A DNA stretch of 64,000 bases from CAZPDM01 sp964585305. Its GTDB lineage: Bacteria; Planctomycetota; Uabimicrobiia; Uabimicrobiales; JABWCH01. The stretch spans positions 8,455 to 72,454 of the forward strand of contig CAZPDM010000011.1 of NCBI GenBank assembly GCA_964585305.1, read 5' to 3'. The translations under genes and the position numbers were made by a program. The notes under the pieces are model-generated. The model saw only the letters and a program-made list of their open reading frames with translations, had not been told where the DNA came from and made no database searches. This document shows positions 15,147-25,552 of the stretch, in pieces (the stretch's first letter is position 1; every line of letters begins with the position of its first letter).

Positions 15147-18100
15147 TCAATTTTCTCCATTTTGGGAGCCATTTTCTGGGTTGTGTGTACTATCATGCCA
15201 AAGTTTTCTTAATATTTTTTCTACATCTGTATCGGACATATTAGGCATTTCTATATTTTTCAAATCTTCTAATGGAATTTGGGAATTTGTATCTTTAGTA
15301 GCAACTTTAGGGACAGCTTTTGCTACTAGATTAGGAGACTTTTGTATGAGAAATTCAGATAAAGTAGCAATTGTAGTATATTCAAAAAGATTTCGCAAAG
15401 TTACTGACATATTTAGTTTTTCTTGTATCTGTGCCATAACTTGAGTCAAATTTAGAGAATTTCCACCCAAACTAAAAAAGGTATCATAAATACTTATTTG
15501 TGTAATTCCCAATACCTCTTTCCAAATCTCAAGTAACTGAGATTCAATAGCATTACGAGGTTCATGATCTTTTTCGTGTTCCATACTTTTGGGATCAGGT
15601 AATGATTTTCTGTCTATTTTTCCATTGCTTGTAAGTGGGAATTGTTCTAGGAATGCCCAGGCTTTAGGAATCATATAATCAGGTAATTTAGCTTTTAAAA
15701 ATTCTTGTATTTGGGTAGAATCTAAATTATATTTTTCTTTGAGAACAACATATCCTACAAGGTATTTTTCGTTTTGCTGTCGAGTTTTTGCAACTACTAA
15801 AGCTTGTTGAATATGCGGATGTTGTAAAAGTAAGGATTCGATTTCGCCAGGTTCAATGCGGAATCCAAGGATCTTAAGTTGTTGATCTTTTCTTCCCAAA
15901 AATTCCATATTGCCATCACTACGATATCTCGCACGATCTCCTGTTGCATACATTCTCTTTCCTGGAGTTAGATGAAATGGATCGGGAATATATTTTTGGG
16001 CAGTAAGTTCTGAATCATTTACATAACCTAATGCAAGGCAATTGTCCCCAATATACAAATCTCCGGGAATATCTGGTGGGCATAAATTAAGATTTTCATC
16101 AAGAATATAATATCGGGCATTACTAATAGGTTTTCCATAAGGAATACTTACCGCATTATTACTTCGGATTTCTTGGTGGACAATATAATAGTTTGACCAG
16201 ATTGTAGCTTCTGTCGCACCGCCTAAACTGACTACCTGAGCTAAAGGGAAATAATACCGTATTGTAGAAGGCATAGAAACGGGAATCCAATCTCCACTTA
16301 AAAGAACTAATCGTAAAGTTCTTAAAACAGTTGGAGAAGTTTCATTTGCTAAAAGAGGGAAAAGTTGGCCTAATGCTGCTGGGGCAGAATCCCAAATTGT
16401 AATAGGTTTATTTACTAAAAGTTCTACAAGACATTCTGGATTTTCCAAATCACTACGTTGTGCAATATGAATACTTGCGCCTGCTGCTAATGTTCCAAAA
16501 ATATCATAAACAGAAAGATCAAAACAAATAGAAGTTACAAATAAAAGACAATCTTCTTCTATAATTTTTAAAGTTGTGTTTATCCAGTTTAAAACATTAA
16601 TGACAGGGCGATGTTGCACCATAACACCTTTAGGAGAACCTGATGATCCAGATGTAAAGATGATATAGGCTAAATCATCGGGAGTAATATTGTTTTCTAA
16701 ATTTTGATTCGAAAATTTTTGCCAATCTTCAGGAATAAGTAAAGTGATATAGGAAGGAAAATATACTTGTTGTTTACGAAAGGCTAATCTTTGACAATTA
16801 TTTTCATCTAAACATATAAAAGTTAAATTGGGAATAGAAGATAAATTAGGAGAATTTATCTTTTCGTTTGTAGTATTTGGTGTCATCTCTGCTAAAACTG
16901 GTAGCTGTCCGCATAGTGTTATTACAACGTTAATTTGCAAATGATTTAAAATCCAGGAAATGCGATCTTTAGGATAAAAAGTTTCTAGTGGAATATAAGC
17001 CGCTCCTGCTTTTAAAATAGAAAGAACAGCTTGGATCATTTCGGGGGATCGTTCTACATATACAGCAACTTTATCTCCTCTTCCAATTCCTAGATTTTTC
17101 AAACAATGCGCAAGTTGGTTACTTCGCTCGTTAAGTTCTCTATAAGTCCAAATTGTACTTCCAAAATAAATGGCAATATTTTCTGGTTTTTTATGTGCAG
17201 AGCGTTCAAAAAGAGCAGGAATAGTAATATTTGGAATTATGTTAGAAGTATTGTTCCAAGCTTGTAATTTTTGTATGCCTTGTTCGTTTAATAATGAAAA
17301 GTCTTGGATATTTTGATCAATATGATCAAGCATATTTTGCAAGATATAAATAAAATTATCCGCAAAACGTTGTATCGTGGTTTTATCAAAAATATCAGAG
17401 TTATATTCTATTGTCCCTATCATTCCATTAGGATGATCTCTCAAACTTGTTAATATATCAAAACGGGATGTGTCAATATCTAAAGAAATAGGTGTTATAA
17501 ACTCTACGTCAGAAAGAGAGAAGGTGTCTTGAAGTTGTGGTAGGACAACAAACATGACATTAAATAAGGGAGTTTGACTAGGGTTGCGAACAAGAGATAA
17601 ATTTTCAATAAGCATTTCGAAAGGCAAATGTCGATATTGATATGCTTCGAGAGTAGTTTCTCGGATTCGATAAAGTAATTCTCTCCAAGTTAAGCCAAGG
17701 CTATTTGGACTGGGTGTGAGATTGCATCGTAAAACCAATGTATTAACGAAGCTGCCAATAATTGGTTCAAATTCTGGTAAATCACGCGTGCTAATAGGCG
17801 TTCCAATAATAATATCATCTTGTAAACTATATCGTTGCAAAAGTACAGTAAATGCAGCCAGCATAGACATAAAAAGCGTAGTATTATGACGCTGGCTAAA
17901 TTGTTGCAGTCGTCCGCGAATTTGCTGAGAAATATTAAATTGGATTTTTTTTCCTTGGAATCGATAGACATTAGGTCTGCGAAAATCTGTAGGAAAATTG
18001 ATTCCATTTGGCGCATCTTGAAGTTTATTTTTCCAGTACTCTAAATGTTGTTGTAAAATTTCTCCAGAAAGAAACTTTTGCTGCCATATACTAAAATCTT

Positions 18101-21100
18101 GATAATTAAAAGCAATAGGAGGAAATTGAGGTTGTTGATCTTTTTGAAAAACTTTGTATACTTCTGCTAATTCCTTTAATAAAATTTCTAATGAACCATC
18201 TAGCGCGATATGATGACTTACTAATAAAAGATAGCTATCTTTTTCTGTAACAATTGCTAGAGTTCCTTGTAATAATACATCATTAGAAAAATCAAAATTT
18301 TTTCTTGCGTTTTCTTTTAAAGAGTTCAGAATTTTAAAATGTGGTACTGAGTTAAGTTTATCTTCTTCGTTTGATTTTGTGAAGTTAGAAAAATTATATT
18401 CTTCTGTGTCATTTAAAGAAAATCTTGTAACCTTCCATGGGCAAATTTCTTGAGGTTTAACATATTGTACAAGACCTTCTGGAGTCATTTCTAATCTTGT
18501 GGAAAAAATAGAATGACGTTGTACAATATAGTTTAGGCTTCGTTGTAAGGCTAGTTTATTGAGATTGCCTAAGATATGGAATACTCTAACAATGTTATAG
18601 CTAGGATTATTAGGTTGTAATTGTTGCAAAAACCAGAGTCGTTTTTGAGCAAATGATGCGGGAATTTTTTCATTTTCTTTTACCTTTGTTAGGGGAGGAA
18701 AATGGAAAATTTTTTGAGTATGTTGATGAATTTGTCGCGCTAGACTTTCGATAGTAGGATGTTCAAATATAGTTCGCAAAGGAAGTTCTGTACCAAAGAC
18801 ACGACGGATACGGCTGAGAACTTGAGTGATAAGCAAAGAATGCCCACCCAGATCAAAAAAGTTGTCTTCTCTAAAAACAATAGGCTTATTTAATATTTGT
18901 TTGAAGATGTTAGAAAGGGTTTCTTCTATAGGATTTCGCGCAAGTGATAAATTATGTTCTATTATATTGTAAGGTATAGGTAATGCCTGTCGGTTGATTT
19001 TTCCTCCTGGTAAATAAGGCATTCGAGGTAAAAGAATTATCTCTTTTGGAATCATGTATTCTGGTAAATGTTGTCGTAAAAATTCTTTTGCATAAACTTG
19101 CGAAAATTCAGCAGAGGAAGATGTAATATATGCTAACAGTTGCTCTGGGTTGTTAGGATTCAAAATGACAATAGCTTCTTGAACGTTAAAAAATTTCTTA
19201 ATATTTTCTTCAATTTCAATAGGATCAATGCGAAGTCCATGAATCTTAATTTGAGAATCTTTACGTCCTAAGAATTGATAAGTTTCATCACTTTGAATTC
19301 TTCCTTGATCTCCTGTTCGATATACATTAAAAAAATCCTGTGCTATATCATTTTCTTTGTGAAATAGGTTATGTAAGAAAGTTTTTTTATTGAGTATATG
19401 ATTGTTATAGTATCCTAAAGAAAGATATGGAGTTCTAATATAAATTTCACCCAGTTCTCCGGGGGCACATATTTCTCCAAAAGTATTAAGAATTATTCCC
19501 GTTACACCAGGCATTGGTTTTCCAACAGGAATATATCCACGTGCTATATCTTCTTGCTGGACAATATGGAAAAATTTTACAAGATTTGTTTCTGTTGCTC
19601 CATAGAGGTTTACAAGTTGAACATGATTACCCACTTTTTTATACCAAGTATCAACATCTTGCACAGAGACGATTTCTCCAGCCATCAGGCAAAATCGCAT
19701 ATCTAAAAATTTGTGATTTCCTCCATGGTGAAGCAATGCAGCCCATAGCGATGGGACACAATGTAAAATATTGATATGCTGGTTTTCTAGCCATTCTGCA
19801 AGTCGTTCCATGTCAAAGATAATATTATCATCTTTAGGAATTACAACGGTTCCTCCGGAACAAAGAGGCGCAAGAACATCTCGTAACAATACATCAACAG
19901 ATGGCATTGTTAATTGTGCAACACGACATCCTGACGATATATTCAATCCTTCAATTTCAAATTTTAAAAAATGGGATAAACCTAATGATTGTCCTAAAAT
20001 TGCCTTGGGATCTGCCGTTGATCCAGAAGTAAAATATAAATAACATGCTTTTCGTGATAAATATTCTGAAGGAATGGATAAATCAGAATCCGGTAAATTT
20101 TGCCAATCTTCTACTTGTATAATCTGTGATGAATTCTCTAATCTTTGATTAAGAGTTATAGCTAAGTCTTTTGTAAAAGGATCGCATAGCATTGTATCAG
20201 GATGTACAATATTTAGCATTTCAAATATTTTTTCTTGTGGAAAATTTGCATGAAGTGGCATAAAAATTTTGCCAGCTTTTAAACAGGCTATCAAAGCCAT
20301 AGCTAAAATAGCACGATCTTGGACAAGAACAGCAATAATGTTATTATGACTATTGCAAGTAAGTAAACATTGTGCGATTTGATTTGTTCTATGATTTATT
20401 TCCTGATATGTAAAGTAAATTTCTCCATATTGAAGTGCAGAATAAGAGTGATACTTTTTAAAAGAATCTTTCAACCATTCCAATACATGTCCACCATCTA
20501 ATTGGATTTGGGGATGAGGATGAAAAGATACTTGATTTAAATCTAACGATATTTTTTCCTCAAAATTTCTTTTCGTATTAGAAATTTCTTCCAAAGTTTG
20601 GAGGGGAATTTGATCTATATTTTTCAATGGAAAGTCTATCAAGTTTTTTAACAAAATTGAGAATTGATGCAGCCAATTTTGTATAGTTTCCAAACGAAAT
20701 AATTGCTTATTATATACCATATCCAGTTGGATAATGGGATTTTGAGTATACACATAGAGAGTAAGATCGAATTTGGACCATTGTTCTAATAGAGGTAAAG
20801 TTTTTCCTTTTAATCCAGGTATTTCAAGGATTTGTTCGGAAAAATTCATATAATTAAACATTACTTGAAACAATGGTGTGGTCGCTAAATTTCGTTCGGG
20901 CTGTAAAATTGCTACCAGTTTTTCATAAGGAATATCTTGGTTGCTGTAGGAATCTAAAGTAAGTTCTCTTACATGTTGTAAGAGCTGTTCGAATCCCGTT
21001 TCTTCGGATATTTTAATTCTTAGGACTAATGTATTAACAAAAAAGCCAATAAGATTTTGAACTTCATGGTGCTGGCGTCCTGCAATAGGGCTACCAATAA

Positions 21101-24100
21101 TGATTTCATTTTGAGAATTTAAACGATGGAGAAATATAGAAAATCCTGCCAGCAAAGTCATATATAAAGTGCAGCTGTTTTTTATGCTAAATTCTCTTAG
21201 TTTTTGACTAAGTTCATTATTTAAATTTAAGCTAATTCGATTTCCTAAAAAGTTTTGTGCAGATGAACGTTGGTAGTCTAAAGGCAACATATTTTGAGGA
21301 AGCGAACCCGAAAGTTGTTTTTGCCAGTATATGATTTGTCTTTGTGCTTCGGAAGATTGTAGCCATTCTTGTTGCCAGGCAGCAAAATCTCCGTATTGGA
21401 TTGGCAACATAGGGAGTATATCAATGATATTTTTGTTTTCTTCTAAAGAGTTCTTGCATAATTCTTGATATATTTGTACTACTTCTTGAAATAAAATTTC
21501 TAATGACCAACCATCGCAAATAATATGATGGATGGTAACAACCAGATCATAAATATTATTTCCCAAATTTAATAAGTGTAATCGTAATAAAGGTCCTTGG
21601 CTAAGATTAAAGGGATGAGAATTTTCTTGGAGGATAACAAATTTTCGCTGCTGTTCTTTTTCTATTTCTGCCAAACGACTTAAATCGCTATATCTTAATT
21701 TAATGAATGTGCTAGGGTTAATATGAGCATAAGGAACTTCATCAGAAGAAATTGTTATTCTTAAAATATTTTGATATTCCGCAACTATTTGAAAAGCTTT
21801 TTCTAGATAATTGTAATGAATATGTCCTTCTAGTCGTAAAATACCTGGCATGTTATATGCTGAGCTATTTAGATCAAGCTGTTGCAAAAAATATAAACGT
21901 TGTTGTCCAGAAGACAATGGCCAAGCTTGAACATCTTTTGGTAATCTAACAATATTTAAGTTTTTTGTATCTTTTCTATTTTTAATAACATGATGTACAA
22001 AATCTTGAAAATTAGGATGCTCCAGTAAAAGACGTAAAGAAATATCATACTGTAAAATTTTTTTTAATTCCGCAAGGAACTGAGTTGCTAAGAGTGAATG
22101 TCCACCAGATTCAAAAAAGTTTTCTTGTTGAGTAGAGACTGTTCTTCCCAAGATTTTTTGCCATACAATGGCTACTATTTCTGAAATAGGACTTCCTAAG
22201 AAATTTTGCATTTCTGAATGATTTTGAGATAGAGTATCCGCTCCAATTGTTTTATGTATATCCAAATTCATATAAAACTTTTTAGGATCCGGAAGATTGT
22301 GTACATCACATTTTCCGTGTGTAGTTAATGGTATTTTAGGAATAGTAATAAACCATGTAGGAATCATATATTCTGGCAATTTTGAACGTAAAAAATGAAG
22401 TAGTTCTTGTTGTAACTTTTTAATCTCCTCTATATCAGAATATGGTTGTTTAGAAACAATGTATGCAACAAGTTTTTTATCTTGAGTTTTTTCATCGCAT
22501 TGAACAATCACTATGCAATCTTCTATACTAGTATTCTCACATATAGCAGCAGAAATTTCTCCTAATTCTACACGAAATCCTCGAATTTTAACTTGTTGAT
22601 CTCTGCGGCCTAAGTACTCTATATCTCCATTAGATAAATATCTTCCAATATCTCCAGATTTATATAATCTTGCACTATTTTTCTTGGAAAATGGGTTTGG
22701 AATAAATCGTTCTGCTGTCAATTCTGGCCGATTCCAATATCCGCGACTTAATCCGCTTCCACCAACATATAATTCTCCAATAACATTATAAGGAACTAAA
22801 TTAAGATTATCATCGAGTAAATATAATTCGAGATCGTCTAAAGGTTGACCGATGTAGCTTGGAATATTATTAGGTTGTTCTACGTCCTGTTTTGTAATAC
22901 GACGGTATGTAACATGGACTGTGGTTTCTGTGATACCATACATATTGATCAATTTTGGAAAGTTATCATCAAAGTTTTTTATCCAAGGTTTTAAAATATG
23001 CAAATCTAAAGCTTCCCCACCGAATATAATCGTACGTAAGAATAATGATTGGACTTCAATATTTTTTTCAATATGTTCAACCACCACGTTAGATAATTGT
23101 CGAAAAGCTGAAGGAGTTTGATTGAGAATAGTTGTGTGTTTTTGATGCAATAATTTGTAAAATTTTTCAGCATCACGAGTAGTAGAATATGAAACTAAAA
23201 TAAGAGTACCACCATAAAATAAAGCACCCCAAATCTCCCATACTGAAAAATCAAAAGCGCAAGAATGAAACATAATATGAGTATCATGGGAATTAAATTG
23301 AAATTTTTCTTGGGTAGATAAAAATAATCGTACTACATTTGCATGGCTGATAGGGACGCCTTTAGGCTTGCCTGTTGATCCTGAAGTATATATCATATAG
23401 GCAAGATTTTCAGGAATTGCTAGGTTTTTGGGGGTAATAGAGGAATAATTTTCTAATTCTACATCTTCCCAATAAACATAACTATTAGAATTTTTTTCTG
23501 AAAAATAAGTAGAAAAATTTATCGAAGTTTTGTTAGCTAAACTATGTGATGTAATTAAAAATGGTGTATTTAAATCCGAAAGAATATGCTGAATACGTTC
23601 TTTAGGATAACACGGATCTATTGGAATATATGCAGCACCAGCTTTTAATATTCCTAAAATACTGATGATTAGTTCTGGGGAACGATCTAAAAAAATAACA
23701 ACAAAGTTTTCAGGGCCAATATTCTTTTCTCGTAGAAAATTAGCTAATTGATTTGCTTTTTGATTTAATTGATAATATGTTATTTTTCTGTTTTGAGTTG
23801 AGGTGCAAAATTCTAATGTTTCTTCGCAATCTAATGCTATATTTTCAGGATATTCTAAAGCAGCCTTTTCAAAAATTCCATGTATTGTTTCTGCTACTTC
23901 AAAGTAAGATTTTGCAGTTCCTAATGCTAAAATTCGTTTTCGTTCTTCTTGTTCTAATAAATCAATTTCAGAAATATGTTGTTTGGGATCCGCGATAATA
24001 CTTTTAATCAATATTTTAAAATGACGTGCAAAGTTTTCCATCATGTTAGAGTCAAATAACTCTTGACGATATTCAATATTGATATAGAAATCTAAAGAAG

Positions 24101-25484
24101 AGTCTTTGCAACCATCTAAAGTGCTTGATTCTAAGTATGGGCTAACTGCACTGATTGTCATATCAAATTTTGCTAACTTAGAATATTCTGGAAGCAATAG
24201 TGCAGCGTTTTGTTGGAATTCTTTATTCTTTAAATTTATTTCATCAGAAAAAGGAGAAACATGAAGTTTAATATCTCCCCAATTAAAATCTTGCTTTTTA
24301 GCTTCATGCAAAACAAACATAATATTAAAAAAAGGAGTTTTACCTGGAATGCGTTCCGGTTGCAAATATTCGACTAGTTTAGTAAATGGAATATCTTGGT
24401 GACTTAAAGCATCGATAACAGTTTGACGGACTTGCAATAAAAATTCAAAGAAAGTTTGATTTTGATTGATTTTATTTCGTATAGGTAATGTATTTGTAAA
24501 TAGGCCAATCAAATTTTCCAATTCTGGGCGGGAACGCTGGCTAATTGCGGTTCCAATAATTAAATCATCTTGTTTATTGTGGAGATAAAAGCAAATATTA
24601 AATAGTGATAAAAGAACCGTAAATAATGTAGTTTGTGCATTGTTGGCTATTTTACGAAGTTCAAAATATTCAGAAGAAGAAAGTTTGATAATACAATTTT
24701 TAATCAAAAAATGTTGAGTGTTCTCATCTAAAAAAATATTTTTAGAAACAGGGTTACTGCCGATATTACATTCAAATTCCCAACTATGTTTTGCATTGGT
24801 TAATTGTTTTTTCCAATATTCAATAATCGAAGAAAAAGATTCCTGGGTATTAAGCTGCCTTTGCCAATATGCAAAATCACGATATTGGACAGTTAGATTA
24901 GGTAAGTTAATTTGTGTAGAGTGTTTAAGATTTTGATAAATATATCCCAAATCTCTCATCCAAATATCCATACTTTGAGCATCTGCTAAAATATGATGAA
25001 CAATCAAAATAACTAAAAAATTGTCATCATTTTCTTGAAAAACTTGCATTTCCCAAAGAGGAGCTTTTTCTAAAGCATGTTTTTTCTTTATCTCATGGAT
25101 ATGAAGTTGAAATTTCCCTAATGCAGCTTTTATATTTTGTGTTTTTGTAAAAAATAAAGGTGGTTCTAATTTTGATAAAGTTGACAAGTATGGTTTATTT
25201 TCTTGCACTTCTATATATGATTTTAAAATTTGATGGCGTTCCATCAATTGAATAAGTGATTGAAATAGAATATTTTTATCAAGAGTCCCCTTAACCCACA
25301 CATCTTGACGTATATAATATATCGGTTCACCTTCTAGTTGTTCTGCTAACCACAATTGCTCTTGCGGATATGATAAAGGAACCTTTATATCTGTTGGAAT
25401 ACTTGCTATTTCAGAAGTTTTAAAAGCCTCCATCTGAGACCGTAACTTTTGAAAAATTTCTAATTTTTTCTCAAATTTTTCCAT
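15147..25484 (-). CDS. Three-module non-ribosomal peptide synthetase, no thioesterase
   Basis: A 3445-residue NRPS with order C-A-PCP-C-A-PCP-C-A-PCP. C1 has HHILADA near residue 163, C2 HHIICDG near 1318, C3 HHIALDG near 2419. A-domain core YTSGSTGKPKG is near 697, FTSGSTADPK near 1816 and FTSGSSGSPKG near 2941. Carrier sites are GGHSLL near 1125, GGHSLL near 2211 and GGNSL near 3339. Reading the specificity pocket by eye, A1 gives D-F-W-N-I-G-M-V-H, the threonine code. A3 gives D-L-Y-D-L-S-L-I-W, one position from a cysteine code. A2 (SVDVLLRD region) is atypical and I cannot assign it. It starts with a C domain, so an acyl or upstream peptidyl donor is expected, and ends with a PCP and a ~90-residue tail without TE or reductase. 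No phosphopantetheinyl transferase, exporter or tailoring gene is adjacent. The product is unknown. Confidence 0.93.
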   Translation of the reverse strand: MEKFEKKLEIFQKLRSQMEAFKTSEIASIPTDIKVPLSYPQEQLWLAEQLEGEPIYYIRQDVWVKGTLDKNILFQSLIQLMERHQILKSYIEVQENKPYLSTLSKLEPPLFFTKTQNIKAALGKFQLHIHEIKKKHALEKAPLWEMQVFQENDDNFLVILIVHHILADAQSMDIWMRDLGYIYQNLKHSTQINLPNLTVQYRDFAYWQRQLNTQESFSSIIEYWKKQLTNAKHSWEFECNIGSNPVSKNIFLDENTQHFLIKNCIIKLSSSEYFELRKIANNAQTTLFTVLLSLFNICFYLHNKQDDLIIGTAISQRSRPELENLIGLFTNTLPIRNKINQNQTFFEFLLQVRQTVIDALSHQDIPFTKLVEYLQPERIPGKTPFFNIMFVLHEAKKQDFNWGDIKLHVSPFSDEINLKNKEFQQNAALLLPEYSKLAKFDMTISAVSPYLESSTLDGCKDSSLDFYINIEYRQELFDSNMMENFARHFKILIKSIIADPKQHISEIDLLEQEERKRILALGTAKSYFEVAETIHGIFEKAALEYPENIALDCEETLEFCTSTQNRKITYYQLNQKANQLANFLREKNIGPENFVVIFLDRSPELIISILGILKAGAAYIPIDPCYPKERIQHILSDLNTPFLITSHSLANKTSINFSTYFSEKNSNSYVYWEDVELENYSSITPKNLAIPENLAYMIYTSGSTGKPKGVPISHANVVRLFLSTQEKFQFNSHDTHIMFHSCAFDFSVWEIWGALFYGGTLILVSYSTTRDAEKFYKLLHQKHTTILNQTPSAFRQLSNVVVEHIEKNIEVQSLFLRTIIFGGEALDLHILKPWIKNFDDNFPKLINMYGITETTVHVTYRRITKQDVEQPNNIPSYIGQPLDDLELYLLDDNLNLVPYNVIGELYVGGSGLSRGYWNRPELTAERFIPNPFSKKNSARLYKSGDIGRYLSNGDIEYLGRRDQQVKIRGFRVELGEISAAICENTSIEDCIVIVQCDEKTQDKKLVAYIVSKQPYSDIEEIKKLQQELLHFLRSKLPEYMIPTWFITIPKIPLTTHGKCDVHNLPDPKKFYMNLDIHKTIGADTLSQNHSEMQNFLGSPISEIVAIVWQKILGRTVSTQQENFFESGGHSLLATQFLAELKKILQYDISLRLLLEHPNFQDFVHHVIKNRKDTKNLNIVRLPKDVQAWPLSSGQQRLYFLQQLDLNSSAYNMPGILRLEGHIHYNYLEKAFQIVAEYQNILRITISSDEVPYAHINPSTFIKLRYSDLSRLAEIEKEQQRKFVILQENSHPFNLSQGPLLRLHLLNLGNNIYDLVVTIHHIICDGWSLEILFQEVVQIYQELCKNSLEENKNIIDILPMLPIQYGDFAAWQQEWLQSSEAQRQIIYWQKQLSGSLPQNMLPLDYQRSSAQNFLGNRISLNLNNELSQKLREFSIKNSCTLYMTLLAGFSIFLHRLNSQNEIIIGSPIAGRQHHEVQNLIGFFVNTLVLRIKISEETGFEQLLQHVRELTLDSYSNQDIPYEKLVAILQPERNLATTPLFQVMFNYMNFSEQILEIPGLKGKTLPLLEQWSKFDLTLYVYTQNPIIQLDMVYNKQLFRLETIQNWLHQFSILLKNLIDFPLKNIDQIPLQTLEEISNTKRNFEEKISLDLNQVSFHPHPQIQLDGGHVLEWLKDSFKKYHSYSALQYGEIYFTYQEINHRTNQIAQCLLTCNSHNNIIAVLVQDRAILAMALIACLKAGKIFMPLHANFPQEKIFEMLNIVHPDTMLCDPFTKDLAITLNQRLENSSQIIQVEDWQNLPDSDLSIPSEYLSRKACYLYFTSGSTADPKAILGQSLGLSHFLKFEIEGLNISSGCRVAQLTMPSVDVLLRDVLAPLCSGGTVVIPKDDNIIFDMERLAEWLENQHINILHCVPSLWAALLHHGGNHKFLDMRFCLMAGEIVSVQDVDTWYKKVGNHVQLVNLYGATETNLVKFFHIVQQEDIARGYIPVGKPMPGVTGIILNTFGEICAPGELGEIYIRTPYLSLGYYNNHILNKKTFLHNLFHKENDIAQDFFNVYRTGDQGRIQSDETYQFLGRKDSQIKIHGLRIDPIEIEENIKKFFNVQEAIVILNPNNPEQLLAYITSSSAEFSQVYAKEFLRQHLPEYMIPKEIILLPRMPYLPGGKINRQALPIPYNIIEHNLSLARNPIEETLSNIFKQILNKPIVFREDNFFDLGGHSLLITQVLSRIRRVFGTELPLRTIFEHPTIESLARQIHQHTQKIFHFPPLTKVKENEKIPASFAQKRLWFLQQLQPNNPSYNIVRVFHILGNLNKLALQRSLNYIVQRHSIFSTRLEMTPEGLVQYVKPQEICPWKVTRFSLNDTEEYNFSNFTKSNEEDKLNSVPHFKILNSLKENARKNFDFSNDVLLQGTLAIVTEKDSYLLLVSHHIALDGSLEILLKELAEVYKVFQKDQQPQFPPIAFNYQDFSIWQQKFLSGEILQQHLEYWKNKLQDAPNGINFPTDFRRPNVYRFQGKKIQFNISQQIRGRLQQFSQRHNTTLFMSMLAAFTVLLQRYSLQDDIIIGTPISTRDLPEFEPIIGSFVNTLVLRCNLTPSPNSLGLTWRELLYRIRETTLEAYQYRHLPFEMLIENLSLVRNPSQTPLFNVMFVVLPQLQDTFSLSDVEFITPISLDIDTSRFDILTSLRDHPNGMIGTIEYNSDIFDKTTIQRFADNFIYILQNMLDHIDQNIQDFSLLNEQGIQKLQAWNNTSNIIPNITIPALFERSAHKKPENIAIYFGSTIWTYRELNERSNQLAHCLKNLGIGRGDKVAVYVERSPEMIQAVLSILKAGAAYIPLETFYPKDRISWILNHLQINVVITLCGQLPVLAEMTPNTTNEKINSPNLSSIPNLTFICLDENNCQRLAFRKQQVYFPSYITLLIPEDWQKFSNQNLENNITPDDLAYIIFTSGSSGSPKGVMVQHRPVINVLNWINTTLKIIEEDCLLFVTSICFDLSVYDIFGTLAAGASIHIAQRSDLENPECLVELLVNKPITIWDSAPAALGQLFPLLANETSPTVLRTLRLVLLSGDWIPVSMPSTIRYYFPLAQVVSLGGATEATIWSNYYIVHQEIRSNNAVSIPYGKPISNARYYILDENLNLCPPDIPGDLYIGDNCLALGYVNDSELTAQKYIPDPFHLTPGKRMYATGDRARYRSDGNMEFLGRKDQQLKILGFRIEPGEIESLLLQHPHIQQALVVAKTRQQNEKYLVGYVVLKEKYNLDSTQIQEFLKAKLPDYMIPKAWAFLEQFPLTSNGKIDRKSLPDPKSMEHEKDHEPRNAIESQLLEIWKEVLGITQISIYDTFFSLGGNSLNLTQVMAQIQEKLNMSVTLRNLFEYTTIATLSEFLIQKSPNLVAKAVPKVATKDTNSQIPLEDLKNIEMPNMSDTDVEKILRKLWHDSTHNPENGSQNGEN

Positions 25485-25516
25485 ATATGTTTCTCTACTT
25501 TTGACAGATGTCTTTT

Positions 25517-25549
25517 AAAAAAAGGTACTTTAAAAAAAGTACCTTTTTT
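25517..25549 (-). terminator. ptsI terminator upstream of the NRPS gene
   Basis: AAAAAAGGTACTTT and its complement, separated by a few A residues and flanked by A/T runs, lie between the ptsI stop (25553) and the NRPS start. The NRPS should therefore have its own promoter or depend on read-through. Confidence 0.8.
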
Positions 25550-25552
25550 GAT

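Noticed and set aside
15147..25484. Two or more frameshifted NRPS genes
   Set aside because: The frame is uninterrupted over 3445 codons and all nine core domains are intact.
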